Positions 16,509 to 25,519 of a stretch of DNA of 64,000 bases are shown in pieces; the stretch's first letter is position 1, and each line of letters begins with the position of its first letter. Below the pieces are notes generated by a model. The model was given only the letters and a program-made list of their open reading frames with translations. It had not been told where the DNA came from and made no database searches. The translations under genes were made by a program, and so were the position numbers. The DNA comes from DATAWK01 sp036267255 (GTDB lineage Bacteria; Acidobacteriota; Terriglobia; Terriglobales; Acidobacteriaceae): contig DATAWK010000027.1 in assembly GCA_036267255.1 (NCBI GenBank), positions 124,001 to 188,000 of the forward strand. The letters are read 5' to 3'.

Positions 16509-18212
16509 GTGAATCGATATACTCGCAAATTCGCTGTGTGCCTCGTCCTGACGCTGACCGCTGCGGCCTTTGCAGAGGGTCCGTCAGCGGTGACGGGTGT
16601 AGTTCACGACCACGATGGGGCTCCTCTCATTGGCGCGGTTGTGGAATTGTTTGGCGCAAACGACGCTCCGATCAGTACAGTGTTTACCGACCAGCGCGGT
16701 CAATATGTATTTGCGCATCTGCGGCCCGGACGCTATCGCGTCTACGTCGCCCAGGCTTTTTATCTTCCTGTACATCGCAGCAACATTCTGGTGCGTAATG
16801 GGTCTCGCGCGGTTGTGGACCTGACGCTGACCACGCTTTTTGATGCTGCACAGTGGTTTCCAGCCCGGCCCCGGTCTGCGGACGAGCCAGACGATGATTG
16901 GACATGGACACTTCGTACTGCAACCAATCGGCCAATTCTGCGTTGGGACGACGATGACGGCAGTGATACCTCGACCGCCGATACAGACGCTCCTGCGGGC
17001 AGGCGGCGTCGCCTTGCGGCCGAAGCGCGCGTCAACCTAGCCGTTGTGACGGGGTCTCGTCAGTTTGGAGATGGCGGCCTGCGGCAACAGACATTCGTGC
17101 GTGTGGACCAAAGCGGTTCTTCGGAATCGATCTATCGCGCACAGATCGCGCCCAATGGAGGCGCTTCCGAGGTGACAGCGGGGTTTGAGCGCGACCCTAT
17201 GCCGGGCACGGTGTTTCGCACGACGGCTTCCTATCAATCCTTACCGGTTGTTGCCGCCGGTGGGCGTGAGGCATTGCAATCCGTAGAGATGCGCAGTGGT
17301 GAGCAGATGGAGCTTGGCGATTTGCTTATGGCACAATTCGGCGCAGAGACGGAATTTATCCAGGCAGCTCAGTCTCTGGCCATGGTTCACCCATTTGTGA
17401 GTGCGCATCTTCACGCAGGTCAGGACATGCAGATTTCCTACCAACTGGCAACTGCGATGGATATGCAGAGTATGGAGGACATGGCCCCGGCATTTGCATC
17501 GGTGCCCCAGGTCGCCAATCTGGACGGTACGTTACACGCGACGCGATGCCTGCATCAGGAGGTTGCCGTACAGCGCCAACTGCATGGTGCACAGATTGAG
17601 GCGGCGGTGTTCTTTGATCGCATGATCGATCCTGTGCTGAATGGGTATGGGAATCTCAGCGCGTCGGAATTTGCATCGGGGAATGTGCTGATGGACCCGG
17701 TAACGGGCGCTTTTCGCTCCGTCGGTCCAGGCTATTCCGGCAGCGGAGTGCGGGTGTTTGCCAGCCGCCCGTGGAACAACACCTTATGGACCGCATTTGA
17801 ATATACGGATGGCCCTGCTCTTATTATGCCGGTTAGCGCAGTGCGAGGCAGCACACTGAATGCGGCCCTTGCCAGCATCGCAGAAGGTAGATCGCAATCT
17901 GTTTTTGTTTCGATGCATGGAAAAGTTCATGGAACAGGGACGGCATGGACAGCTGGGTATCGCTGGCAACCGACAACAGCCGTGACCCCGGTCGATGCTT
18001 TCAACACGGGTCTCAGCAATCCGTTTTTGAGCTTTAGCATCCGCCAGCCGTTGTCCTATCCCGATGCATCTCCAGACAGATTGGTCCTTATGCTTGAAAT
18101 GCAAAATATTCTTGCCCAGGGATATCGGCCACTCTACATCATCGATGGCAAGAACGTGTACTTCGCCCAGACTGCACGCGCGTTGACCGGTGGCCTGGCC
18201 TTCTCGTTTTAG
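16509..18212 (+). CDS. Carboxypeptidase-regulatory-like domain protein, probable outer-membrane protein
   Basis: Protein of about 567 residues. After a signal peptide (RKFAVCLVLTLTAAAFAEG) comes a carboxypeptidase-regulatory-like beta-sandwich, about residues 25-110 (VTGVVHDHDGAPLIGAVVEL, then DQRGQYVFAHLRPGRYRVYV). An acidic Asp-rich linker (EPDDDW, DDDDGSD) leads to a long beta-rich region ending in GGLAFSF; a C-terminal Phe is typical of outer-membrane barrels. It lacks an obvious TonB plug. The start is uncertain: GTG at 16509 or 16500 gives a sensible signal peptide, whereas the in-frame ATG at 16338 would overlap the preceding gene and add unlikely residues. It could be a shortened relative of the Oar-like receptors found later in the window. 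Confidence 0.72.
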   Translation: MNRYTRKFAVCLVLTLTAAAFAEGPSAVTGVVHDHDGAPLIGAVVELFGANDAPISTVFTDQRGQYVFAHLRPGRYRVYVAQAFYLPVHRSNILVRNGSRAVVDLTLTTLFDAAQWFPARPRSADEPDDDWTWTLRTATNRPILRWDDDDGSDTSTADTDAPAGRRRRLAAEARVNLAVVTGSRQFGDGGLRQQTFVRVDQSGSSESIYRAQIAPNGGASEVTAGFERDPMPGTVFRTTASYQSLPVVAAGGREALQSVEMRSGEQMELGDLLMAQFGAETEFIQAAQSLAMVHPFVSAHLHAGQDMQISYQLATAMDMQSMEDMAPAFASVPQVANLDGTLHATRCLHQEVAVQRQLHGAQIEAAVFFDRMIDPVLNGYGNLSASEFASGNVLMDPVTGAFRSVGPGYSGSGVRVFASRPWNNTLWTAFEYTDGPALIMPVSAVRGSTLNAALASIAEGRSQSVFVSMHGKVHGTGTAWTAGYRWQPTTAVTPVDAFNTGLSNPFLSFSIRQPLSYPDASPDRLVLMLEMQNILAQGYRPLYIIDGKNVYFAQTARALTGGLAFSF

Positions 18213-18365
18213 ACTCCATGCAACGTTGCTTCAGCGGATTACCTATCACACGTATCCGCTTGTTTTGTGCCTACCACGCATTGCGCCGATGCGAATGGGC
18301 TGTGATATTCTAGCTTCTGTAGAAACCCCGAAACACTTGTTCAAGTGTTTCATCCAGTCATCTTT

Positions 18366-18441
18366 GGACGCGTAGCTCAACTGGCAGAGCATTCGACTCT
18401 TAATCGACAGGTTGAAGGTTCGATTCCTTCCGCGTCCACCA
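18366..18441 (+). tRNA. tRNA-Lys (CTT anticodon)
   Basis: A 76-nt cloverleaf. The acceptor arms GGACGCG and CGCGTCC pair fully, the D-arm is GCTC...GAGC, the anticodon loop CTCTTAA gives CTT, and the T-arm is GAAGG-TTCGATT-CCTTC. The 3' ACCA is genome-encoded. The outermost anticodon-stem pair (T27 and C43) is mismatched. It is followed by a broken dynamin-like gene on the opposite strand. Confidence 0.95.
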
Positions 18442-18495
18442 ATTCTCCAAACAATTTACGGTCGCTCAAGTCAACCAATTTGGTACCGGCGGAGT

Positions 18496-20227
18496 TCAAA
18501 CATCTGTCGATATTGCTTCGCGCTGTAGCCGACAACAATCGCTTATGGCAGAGTCCAGAGCATCCAAGACTGCTGTCACATTTGTCGCTATGGTGTGGGG
18601 TTTGTGCAGAGCGGACCTGAGGCTTTCGATGACCATCCTGACGGCAGCAGTGAGGTCCTTCTCAAACTGTGGCATGCTCGACTGGAGACGCTCCAGATAG
18701 TCGTAGCGAATGCGGCCTGCATTCATGTCTAACAGTTGCCAGATTCTGGCATTCATTTTCCGCAGGACAATTGGACGCAAAAGAAAACGCGGCAATACGA
18801 GGAAAAACGAATCGAGTGAATAAAAAACCGCTTCGACTTTGTAGTAGAGATGGCTTTCCACACGAAGCGGACATGCAATCGACACAGGTTCCACCGGTAC
18901 CTGAAAAAGAGAGCCTGCGGATTGTTGGAGACGTTCCAGAATCTCGTTTGCCTGAGCAACGAAGCGAGTGGAAAGCAGATCCAGTTGTACCTGAATTTCT
19001 TCATCCTCCCGTATTCTCCAATTCCGAAAAACGGATTCTACTTCTCCCATGAGAAATTCTTCGATAAGGGTCGCGAAGGAGCATCCGGTTTCTGTTGGAT
19101 ACTGAACCTGAAACAAATTCAAAGGTTGTTGTACTACGGGGACAGAGATTTCTACTTGGGCCGTCAGATCGCACTCGACGCGGGTGACCATGTCGGCTGC
19201 ATACTGACGCAGCAGCACCTGTAGCTCACGCACTTGTAATTCCGTTTGTTCCAGCAGCCGGTCGAGAGTTTGCTGCTCCCGATTCAATTCTTCCGGACTC
19301 ATAGCCTGTGCACGAACACCGATGGCAGCGGCAACTTAAGCGTGCGGGCAATGCGCAAAGCGTCCAGGGCAACGGAGCGAATGAGGACCAGGCCTTTTTC
19401 GTTCGATAGAAAGGTCCGCAGTCGCTGCTCGAAGAGCCCAATCCCACTTGTATCCGAAGCGCAAGATTCTTCGTGTTTCTGCTGGAGAGCCCACGTGCCG
19501 ACAAAGGGAAAATATCAAGCGAGCCTATTTGCAGCCGATCCAATTTGTTTTGGAGGAAGTGTGTAATTTCACCAACCTCGCCAGCCGAAACCATATCGAT
19601 CTTATTCAGGATGAAAAATAATTTAGGGGACATCTTCTTTTAGATTTCGCAGAAACTGCGATTCCGCTTCGATAATAGGCGGATCGACAGAAAGAACAAC
19701 AATTCCGGCATCCACATGTTGTAGATAACTCTCTGTCGTCCGGGTGTTGTGAGCGTGTGTGGAGCCAATTCCCGGAGCATCGATGAAGACAATTCCACTC
19801 TCGAGAAAAGGAGAAGGATATGCGATCTCCACGGAGGCGACCTGCTTCGTATTTCCTGGATTGCCCGCTTCGGTGATGTAATCCGCCAGACTGCTTCGGT
19901 CGACCTGCTCACGCAGGTCACCTACGGAACAAATGACCGTTGCGTTCGGCACGGTGCCATATCTGATTTTCGTGATAACCGCAGTTACGGGGAGGACGCC
20001 CGTGGGCAGGATTTCCGCTCCCAGGAGTGCGTTGATAAAGGAACTTTTGCCCCGCTTCATCTGTCCAAGAACGGCAAGCTGAAGTTGATTGGAGGCTAAT
20101 TTCTTTTCGAGGGAGAGAAGTTTTTTCCCGCAGGGCTTGATTCCTGCGGGTAACGATCATCGATCGAGAGCAGAGCGTGCAACACTGTTTCCATGCTGCG
20201 TTCAAGGTTTTTGTCCGTGACAGTCAT
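18496..20227 (-). pseudogene. Dynamin-like GTPase, broken by at least four frameshifts
   Basis: Remnant of a bacterial dynamin-family GTPase. In successive frames one can read the G1 loop GQMKRGKSS, the G2 region PVTAVITKIRYG, the G3 motif FIDAPGIGS and the G4 motif LNKIDM. A C-terminal helical region (about 260 residues, from MSPEELNREQQTLD to the end) is open. The frame must shift near 20121-20126 (one extra A in a six-A run on the coding strand), 19626-19629 (one extra C in a C4 run), about 19490-19493 and about 19333. Each correction restores family-like sequence, for example KKLASNQLQLAVLGQ across the first. It is the last gene of the fluoride locus and resembles the intact dynamin gene at 22281-24392. 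Either decay or local sequence errors could explain it; four events in 0.8 kb favour decay. Confidence 0.82.
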
Positions 20228-20266
20228 ACGCCGTCTTTTATCCACTTAAATTGGTTATGTGGAAAT

Positions 20267-20602
20267 TCATGAGGAGCGCAAGTAGCGGATGGCTTCGACC
20301 GTGGAACTGGCAATCAGGCCGCCAGCAATCATCTGGTCCAGATGCGGAATGAGCTTTTGGATATGCTCTTCTGTGTCAATTACCGTCATCATAATTGGCG
20401 CATTTTTCGATATCGACAAGTTCCGGGCGTGATAGATTCGTGCACTTGCCCCAAAGCCTTCGAGACCGCGATAGACCGTCGCACCCGCGACACCAAGTTC
20501 CATGCACTTATCCATAATGGCTTTGTACAGTGGCTTGTCCTGCCATTTATCTGCCTCAGTGAAGTGGATGCGCAACATTCTGGCTTGAAATTGTTCTTTC
20601 AT
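20267..20602 (-). CDS. DUF190 family protein (single domain)
   Basis: Small protein of 111 residues made of one DUF190 domain, a PII-like ferredoxin-fold family often encoded beside crcB. The core reads LRIHFTEADKWQDKPLYKAI, then GVAGATVYRGLEGFGASARIY and a C-terminal helix from EEHIQKLIPHLDQMI. The start at 20602 has AGAGG a few nucleotides upstream. It begins 3 nt after the stop of the two-domain DUF190 gene, so the two are almost certainly co-translated. The role is unknown; the genomic link to fluoride export suggests a regulatory or sensing function, which is inference. Confidence 0.9.
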   Translation of the reverse strand: MKEQFQARMLRIHFTEADKWQDKPLYKAIMDKCMELGVAGATVYRGLEGFGASARIYHARNLSISKNAPIMMTVIDTEEHIQKLIPHLDQMIAGGLIASSTVEAIRYLRSS

Positions 20603-20605
20603 GGC

Positions 20606-21328
20606 CTACCTCTTCTCTTCGTGAATCTCTGGTGCGCGATGCGCGTACTTGATGATGTCCACTTCGGAGAGAACCACCAGACCTTCCTGGACCATCTTGT
20701 CGACAATAGGTAGAAAGGACTGCAATTTTTCCTCGGTGTCGACGACCGAGAGCATGATGGAGGCGTCGTGCGACAGATGCAGCGGCATATCTTTATGGAC
20801 TCGGCGGTGAGCGCCATAGCTAAGGATGCCGCGGTAGACGGTTACGCCTGCCAGGTCATGAGCGCGCATGGCGCGAACCAGAGCTTCGTAAAGCGATTTG
20901 TCCTGCCATTGATCGCTCTCCCCGATGTAGATGTGCATCATCTTTGCTTTGCCCTCGATCTTGCTATGTTCAGGAGCAGCGGTCTCTTTCGGTTTTGAAA
21001 CCTGTGCTGGTTTGGCAATCGTAGTTTCCTGCAGCTCAATCATGCCGGAACCGGCCATTTCCTCCAGCTTGCCGAGCAGTTCGTTGACCTTCTCCCGGGT
21101 TTCAATGAATTCAATCTTTAAGGGCAGGTGATCGGAGATGGCCACCAGGCTGGAAGAATGCAGATGATGATCGGCGCCGAATCCTGCAACCCCTTTCAGT
21201 ACAGTTGCACCGGAGACTCCGCTGAAAAACAAAAAATCAAGGATGCTCGAGGATGTCGCAGCTCCATGATGCGTGGAGCCTTCGCTTAGATAAATCGAAA
21301 CTTTTACGGCTTTTCCCGCTGTCAACAT
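20606..21328 (-). CDS. DUF190 protein with two tandem domains
   Basis: Protein of 240 residues with two DUF190 domains. The first (about residues 5-100) contains SGVSGATVLKGVAGFGADHHLH. The second (about 128-230) contains GESDQWQDKSLYEALVRAM and LAGVTVYRGILSYGAHRRVH. A charged linker of about 30 residues rich in Lys, Pro and Glu joins them. The second domain resembles the neighbouring 111-residue protein, so a duplication is likely. The start is supported by AGGGAG ahead of ATG 21328. It lies 12 nt after the Cys-rich gene in the same operon. Confidence 0.9.
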   Translation of the reverse strand: MLTAGKAVKVSIYLSEGSTHHGAATSSSILDFLFFSGVSGATVLKGVAGFGADHHLHSSSLVAISDHLPLKIEFIETREKVNELLGKLEEMAGSGMIELQETTIAKPAQVSKPKETAAPEHSKIEGKAKMMHIYIGESDQWQDKSLYEALVRAMRAHDLAGVTVYRGILSYGAHRRVHKDMPLHLSHDASIMLSVVDTEEKLQSFLPIVDKMVQEGLVVLSEVDIIKYAHRAPEIHEEKR

Positions 21329-21340
21329 GTTGTCTCCCTT

Positions 21341-21901
21341 TTATGTGTGTAACCCGCGTTGTGAAACCAGAAACTCTGCAGCATGTCCCAGCGCTCCCCA
21401 CCGAGCGGTCTCCGGCTGGTACTCATCTCGCAGATGGATAAGTTCCTCGATGAGATGTTCGCGATAGTTTTCTACGACGGTGTGAATAGTGGAGGCAAAA
21501 ATCGGAGATGCATATTTTCTTAGCTTCGTTCCATGGATCATGCAGAGAACCGCATGAGACCTCATCCATTGCACGACAAGCCTATGGCGCACACAACCGA
21601 TAAATTCACGGATGCTGCGGTCTTCCTCCAGTTGCAGTAAAACGCAGATATCACAGGCAGAAGTAGGAACAGCATCAGGCTGTATTGCCAAAGGGTTTAG
21701 AAAAAGACCTGCCGCCAAAGCAGCCCGCTGGCTGGCCGCAAGGCCCCAGGTATGGAAGTTACAGAGATGATGGATATTTTTCACGTTTTGATCTTGCAAC
21801 AGGGAAGTCTGGAAGTTTTTTATATAGCGGTAGAGAGGGCAGCCAGATTCATCCAGTACCTGCAGAATCGATTCGTAATGCAATACTTTATTGATTTTCA
21901 T
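21341..21901 (-). CDS. Cys-rich protein coupled to crcB (DUF6062-like)
   Basis: Protein of 186 residues with no firm family. Repeated Cys motifs stand out: ESGCPLYRYI, HHLCNFHTWGL, SACDICVLL and VLCMIHG. The order (CPLx, then a CNxHxW element, then CxxC in a second half) resembles DUF6062 proteins, in which CPxC pairs may bind metal; here the first pair has lost one Cys (CPLY). The start codon overlaps the crcB stop as ATGA, which implies translational coupling. No signal peptide or membrane helix is seen, so it is probably cytoplasmic. Function is unknown. Identity to DUF6062 is a tentative reading. Confidence 0.72.
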   Translation of the reverse strand: MKINKVLHYESILQVLDESGCPLYRYIKNFQTSLLQDQNVKNIHHLCNFHTWGLAASQRAALAAGLFLNPLAIQPDAVPTSACDICVLLQLEEDRSIREFIGCVRHRLVVQWMRSHAVLCMIHGTKLRKYASPIFASTIHTVVENYREHLIEELIHLRDEYQPETARWGALGHAAEFLVSQRGLHT

Positions 21902-22275
21902 GAAATGGCCCTCGCAATCAAAACGCCACACCACACGCCGAGCAAGCCAAGGACGAGACTTAGGACGACATACAGACCAGCAATGAAAAAGGTCCCCGTT
22001 TGCAGACTTGAGAAAGTTTCCCATTCAAAAGTAGAGAAGGTGCTGTATGCGCCGACAAAGCCCACAGGGATCAGAAATCTCCAGGCCGGATTCAAATTTG
22101 TGTGCTTATCAAGAAAAACAAGAGAGAAACCAATAATGACGCATGCAGTAATGTTGATGACAAAGGTGCCATAGGGAAATTTGGTACCCATGCGGCCGGC
22201 AATTGTGGCACCGACCCAAACCCGGGCGATGGCCCCGAGAGCTCCGCCGACGGCAATGAAAAAATATTTCTGCAA
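21898..22275 (-). CDS. crcB: Fluoride efflux channel CrcB/Fluc
   Basis: Protein of 125 residues with four hydrophobic segments. It is a Fluc-type fluoride channel that works as a dual-topology dimer in the inner membrane. Signatures are GGALGAIARVWVG in helix 1, PYGTFVINITACVIIGF in helix 2 with the conserved Asn, and GFVGAYSTFSTFEWET in helix 3 with the Phe-box residues. The start codon is TTG at 22275, with AAGGAG 8 nt upstream inside the 3' end of the dynamin gene, two bases from that gene's stop. Expression is therefore tied to the dynamin gene and to the fluoride riboswitch at 24419-24464. Confidence 0.96.
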   Translation of the reverse strand: MQKYFFIAVGGALGAIARVWVGATIAGRMGTKFPYGTFVINITACVIIGFSLVFLDKHTNLNPAWRFLIPVGFVGAYSTFSTFEWETFSSLQTGTFFIAGLYVVLSLVLGLLGVWCGVLIARAIS

Positions 22276-22277
22276 AT

Positions 22278-24392
22278 CTATTTCTCCTTATTCAGGCAAG
22301 AGTGTTCGTAAGGTCCACAGTATTCTTTGAACCCCCAGTTTTTCAGCAATTCTAAATCGGTTTGAAGCTGAGTAGCGTCGACCACAGCATCCGAAACTCC
22401 ACCGATCCGGTGAATCTGCGCACGGTAGGCATCCGCATAGGAGTTAACAAGAGCTTCCAGCCGCCGAACAGTCTGCTGGCTCCACTGAGCAAGGGACATT
22501 CCATACAGATGGAGTTCGTCTTTCAGGAGGGAACCGATACTCTCACGTAGACTCGTTTTGATCCTTGAACGAACAATTCCTTCGCCCAAGAATTTCCAAT
22601 AGCTAATCGTGATCTCATACGGAAGGGCGGCCAGTTCGAAACGGGGCATATCCCGCAATAGCAGATCAAAATCATCGTGCGATGGAGCGTCTATATTTCC
22701 CAGTTCCTTTGAGGTGCGCTGCAATTCTTTTATCGCTTGTATTCCAATGCTCCGCAGCTTTTCGATGGGCTGTTGCACAAGCCTCCAGACAACGTCATGG
22801 ATCCATTCGGCAAGTTGCAGGGAAGGAATGAGGCTTGCGTTGCCATCACGCGCCCAAAGGACAGCCTGTTCTGCAACCAAATCCACGACCGAGTTTGGTG
22901 TTTCTCCAATTTCACGAAATGTTCTGGAAAGTGCTGTACCTTGTTCGCCAACTCCGCCGGTGACGATGCGGAGTGTTCCTTCCAGTGCGTTGGCATCGAT
23001 GGAATGCGTAGAGCTAGAGCCTTTCCGCTTTTGGCGATCCAGAGTGACCTCAATTGCGGACTGGACGGCTTCACGAAGGGCGCCAATTTTCCTCGACACA
23101 GATGCCCCTTTCAGAGTGTGTGCCTGTTCGAAACGGGGTAATAATTCTCGTTCATAAAAATGGTCGAGCGTGACCGAATATTGGCTGAGAGCGCTGACCG
23201 CGTGCACCACGATATCGAGACCAAGATCACGGTTAATATGTTGCTGGATGTAGGAAACCGCTAGATGCAAGTCACCTTCCGCAAGCAGATCGGCTTTACT
23301 TAGCAGAATAAGAGCTGGAATTCCCGCTTCATAGAGAAGCCTCAGCGTGCCTATGTCCTCTTCGCTCAGGGTGGCGCCGGCGTCGATGAGCAGCAGCGCG
23401 AGATCGCAGGCGGGAAGATAGGCGAGAGTTTCTGCGGTACCGCGTTTCACGAGGGATCCAAGTCCAGGCGTATCGACGAGCAGGATGCCCTGTTTCAGTC
23501 GCGGAGACGGAATCTCAACAATAGCCTGCACAATGTTCTGCAGATTTCCTGGATTCCCTTGCTCCGACACCAGATTGGAAAGTTCTCCTATGGTGACAAT
23601 CGCACTGCGACCATCGCCGTAGGAGACTCCAGCTTTCAGGGCTTTGCCGTACCGCACTTTGGTGGGAACTGCCGTAATCGGATTAACGCCAACCGGTAAA
23701 ACCGGTGTGCCGAGGAGAGCATTCAGGAGTGAAGATTTTCCGGAGCTTACCCGTCCGAAAAGAGCAACCTCAAGACTATCGCCTTCCAGACGCGAGGCAA
23801 GCATATCGATCCGCGGCCGGAACTCAACCAGGCCATCTCGCGTGACGATCTGTTCGAGGAATCTAAGGAGTGCAACGTCGGACCCTGCTTCCTCCAACCT
23901 GCGAAGACGCTTCTCTAAATCGATGGAGAGTTCCTGCTTAAGATATCGTTCCATACCGCACACGAGGGAGCGCAGCTCATACACCACGCCATTGAGCTCG
24001 CTTACTGCATCGTCCGGTACGGCACCGGAACCTCTCATGTAGTTCGGCTTCAGCTCTTCAACGGCGATATCGATGAAAGCAAGATTGGTCAGGACTGCCC
24101 GTGACGCAGGAATGTCCGGACGCCCCGGCTTCATCTGCTGCCAGGCAATCGTGCGAACCAATTGGGATCGCAACCGGCGGAGATGATCTTCAATCACACG
24201 AACCTGGGCAGGATTTATATCGATGATGTAACGGGGAAATGGGGATTGCGACGTGGCAGCATGAAGAATGTCCTCAACATCGCTCAGTAGCTTATCGATG
24301 TACTGGCACGTAATCTTTAACCGGGTCTTCTGATGCTCATTCAGTTCCCCAAGGTGCCGGATGATTTCTGCATTCAGATCTTGTTCGGGCAT
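22278..24392 (-). CDS. Dynamin-like GTPase in a fluoride-riboswitch operon
   Basis: Large GTPase of 704 residues. A helical N-terminal region (about 1-205) precedes the GTPase domain, with G1 GRVSSGKSS (about 213-221), G2 PITAVPTKVRYG, G3 VDTPGLGS and G4 LSKADLL. The C-terminal half is almost wholly alpha-helical, as in bacterial dynamin-like proteins that bend or fuse membranes. No signal peptide or clear membrane helix is seen. ATG 24392 is chosen because GGAGGAGCT directly precedes it; an open frame continuing upstream would run through the riboswitch into the enolase remnant. The fluoride aptamer at 24419-24464 lies just 5' and appears to mask this ribosome binding site. It is co-transcribed with crcB. 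Confidence 0.9.
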   Translation of the reverse strand: MPEQDLNAEIIRHLGELNEHQKTRLKITCQYIDKLLSDVEDILHAATSQSPFPRYIIDINPAQVRVIEDHLRRLRSQLVRTIAWQQMKPGRPDIPASRAVLTNLAFIDIAVEELKPNYMRGSGAVPDDAVSELNGVVYELRSLVCGMERYLKQELSIDLEKRLRRLEEAGSDVALLRFLEQIVTRDGLVEFRPRIDMLASRLEGDSLEVALFGRVSSGKSSLLNALLGTPVLPVGVNPITAVPTKVRYGKALKAGVSYGDGRSAIVTIGELSNLVSEQGNPGNLQNIVQAIVEIPSPRLKQGILLVDTPGLGSLVKRGTAETLAYLPACDLALLLIDAGATLSEEDIGTLRLLYEAGIPALILLSKADLLAEGDLHLAVSYIQQHINRDLGLDIVVHAVSALSQYSVTLDHFYERELLPRFEQAHTLKGASVSRKIGALREAVQSAIEVTLDRQKRKGSSSTHSIDANALEGTLRIVTGGVGEQGTALSRTFREIGETPNSVVDLVAEQAVLWARDGNASLIPSLQLAEWIHDVVWRLVQQPIEKLRSIGIQAIKELQRTSKELGNIDAPSHDDFDLLLRDMPRFELAALPYEITISYWKFLGEGIVRSRIKTSLRESIGSLLKDELHLYGMSLAQWSQQTVRRLEALVNSYADAYRAQIHRIGGVSDAVVDATQLQTDLELLKNWGFKEYCGPYEHSCLNKEK

Positions 24393-24464
24393 AGCTCCTC
24401 CAACCGATGATGTGCTTCGAGGAGTCATTTGCCCAGTTGAGCGGTTATGGCGAACTCCAACGCC
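24393..24464 (-). promoter_or_regulatory. Fluoride riboswitch 2, apparently translational
   Basis: crcB-type aptamer on the minus strand at 24464-24419: P1 GGCGTTGGAGTTCGCC, the linker ATAACCGC, a short P3 (GCTC-AACT-GGGC) and the conserved AATGACTCC. The loop GGAGT can pair with ACTCC as the ligand-bound pseudoknot. The same ACTCCTC is complementary to GAGGAG of the ribosome binding site before ATG 24392. Fluoride should therefore free the site and switch translation on. No T-run terminator is present. It lies 12 nt after the enolase stop codon, and no separate promoter was seen, so it may be transcribed from the upstream promoters. Confidence 0.85.
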
Positions 24465-24475
24465 GTACAGTTCGG

Positions 24476-25252
24476 TTATCTCATTACTGCCTGCTCGGAT
24501 TTTCGTAAATCTTTCCATCGCGCATAGACGCTGCCTCCTGCATAGTGCGCTTTCGTCCCCAATTCTTTTTTAATAACCAACAGCCGGTTGTATTTCGCGA
24601 TGCGCTCATTCGATTCAAGCTCCGGAGCAAAGCCGCCTTCATCGCCGACAGCTGTGCTGTAGGTCTTTAATTGCAGGAAAAATTTTAAAGAATGGAACGC
24701 CTCGACGGCAGCTCGCAAGCCATCTCGGAAAGAAGGAGCACCAACCGTTGCAATCATGAACCCCTGGAAATCTACGCTGTTGTCGGCGTGCCGTCCTCCA
24801 TTGAGAACATTGAGCATGGGGGTAGGCAACAGATAGTCCGAGGCAGTTGCCAAATGGGTGTAGAGGGGAATTTCAAGATCGAGAGCAGCAGCATGAGCCG
24901 CTGCCAGCGAAACACCGAGAATCGTGTTTGCGACCAGGCGAGATTTGTTGGGGGTTCCATCTAGTGAGCAGAGACGCTGATCCAGCGCCTGCTGTTCCTT
25001 AGGATCCATACCGAGCACAGCGTTCCGTATCTCCCCCTCAACAAAAGCGCAGGCCTTCCATACACCTTTGCCGTTGTAGCGAGCTTTGTCATCGTCGCGC
25101 AATTCGACCGCTTCCCGCTGTCCAGTGGACGCTCCTGATGGAATCTTCGACGTCGCCTTGACGCCATTGTTCAGGGGTACAGTGACGGCAAGAGTTGGAT
25201 TCCCTCGTGAATTGAGAATTTCCAGTGCTTCGAGCTTTTGAATTTCCGACAT
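24476..25252 (-). pseudogene. eno: Enolase with a large internal deletion
   Basis: Open frame of 258 residues matching enolase at both ends only. Residues 1-216 are normal: LNSRGNPTLAVTV, PSGASTGQREAVELRD, LPTPMLNVLNGGRHADNSVDFQGFM (quoted in part) and VGDEGGFAPELESNE. The next residues, RIAKYNRLLVIKKELGTKAHYAG, are the extreme C-terminus of the family. About 150-170 residues are missing, including the metal-binding Asp/Glu/Asp set and the catalytic Lys of the barrel, so 2-phosphoglycerate dehydratase activity is not expected. The join ESNE/RIAKYN lies where full-length proteins have SNEEA and SERIAKYN, which suggests deletion across short homology. The start has CTGGAG upstream. Fluoride inhibits enolase, which explains its place behind fluoride riboswitches. 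A full copy must lie elsewhere. Confidence 0.85.
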
Positions 25253-25519
25253 TGTTTAGAATCTCCAGGCTGTTCCATTGCCCGTTGTGACACGTTCGTT
25301 CCATTGCTTTTGAACTATTGCGTATACCCAGTCGATGACCCTGAGTTCGTCCTATGTTTCAGGAAATCCTCGCAACGCTGCGAAATCGGCGCGGATATCG
25401 GCAAGGAGAGCAACTTTCGTGATCCTAACGTTTTCAGAGCATAGACCAACGATATGCCCTGGTACTGCGGAATTGTTTGGGAATCTTGCAGGGATATGAC
25501 TCCGCAACAGGATTCCCTG

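Noticed and set aside
18213..18365. tRNA-associated integration site
   Set aside because: The accessory fluoride locus begins just after the tRNA-Lys gene, which is suggestive, but no duplicated tRNA 3' end was found at the other side (around 26-29 kb) and no integrase gene is present.
24393..24518. N-terminal extension of the dynamin-like protein from ATG 24518
   Set aside because: It would translate the aptamer and overlap the enolase remnant. ATG 24392 has a near-perfect ribosome binding site.
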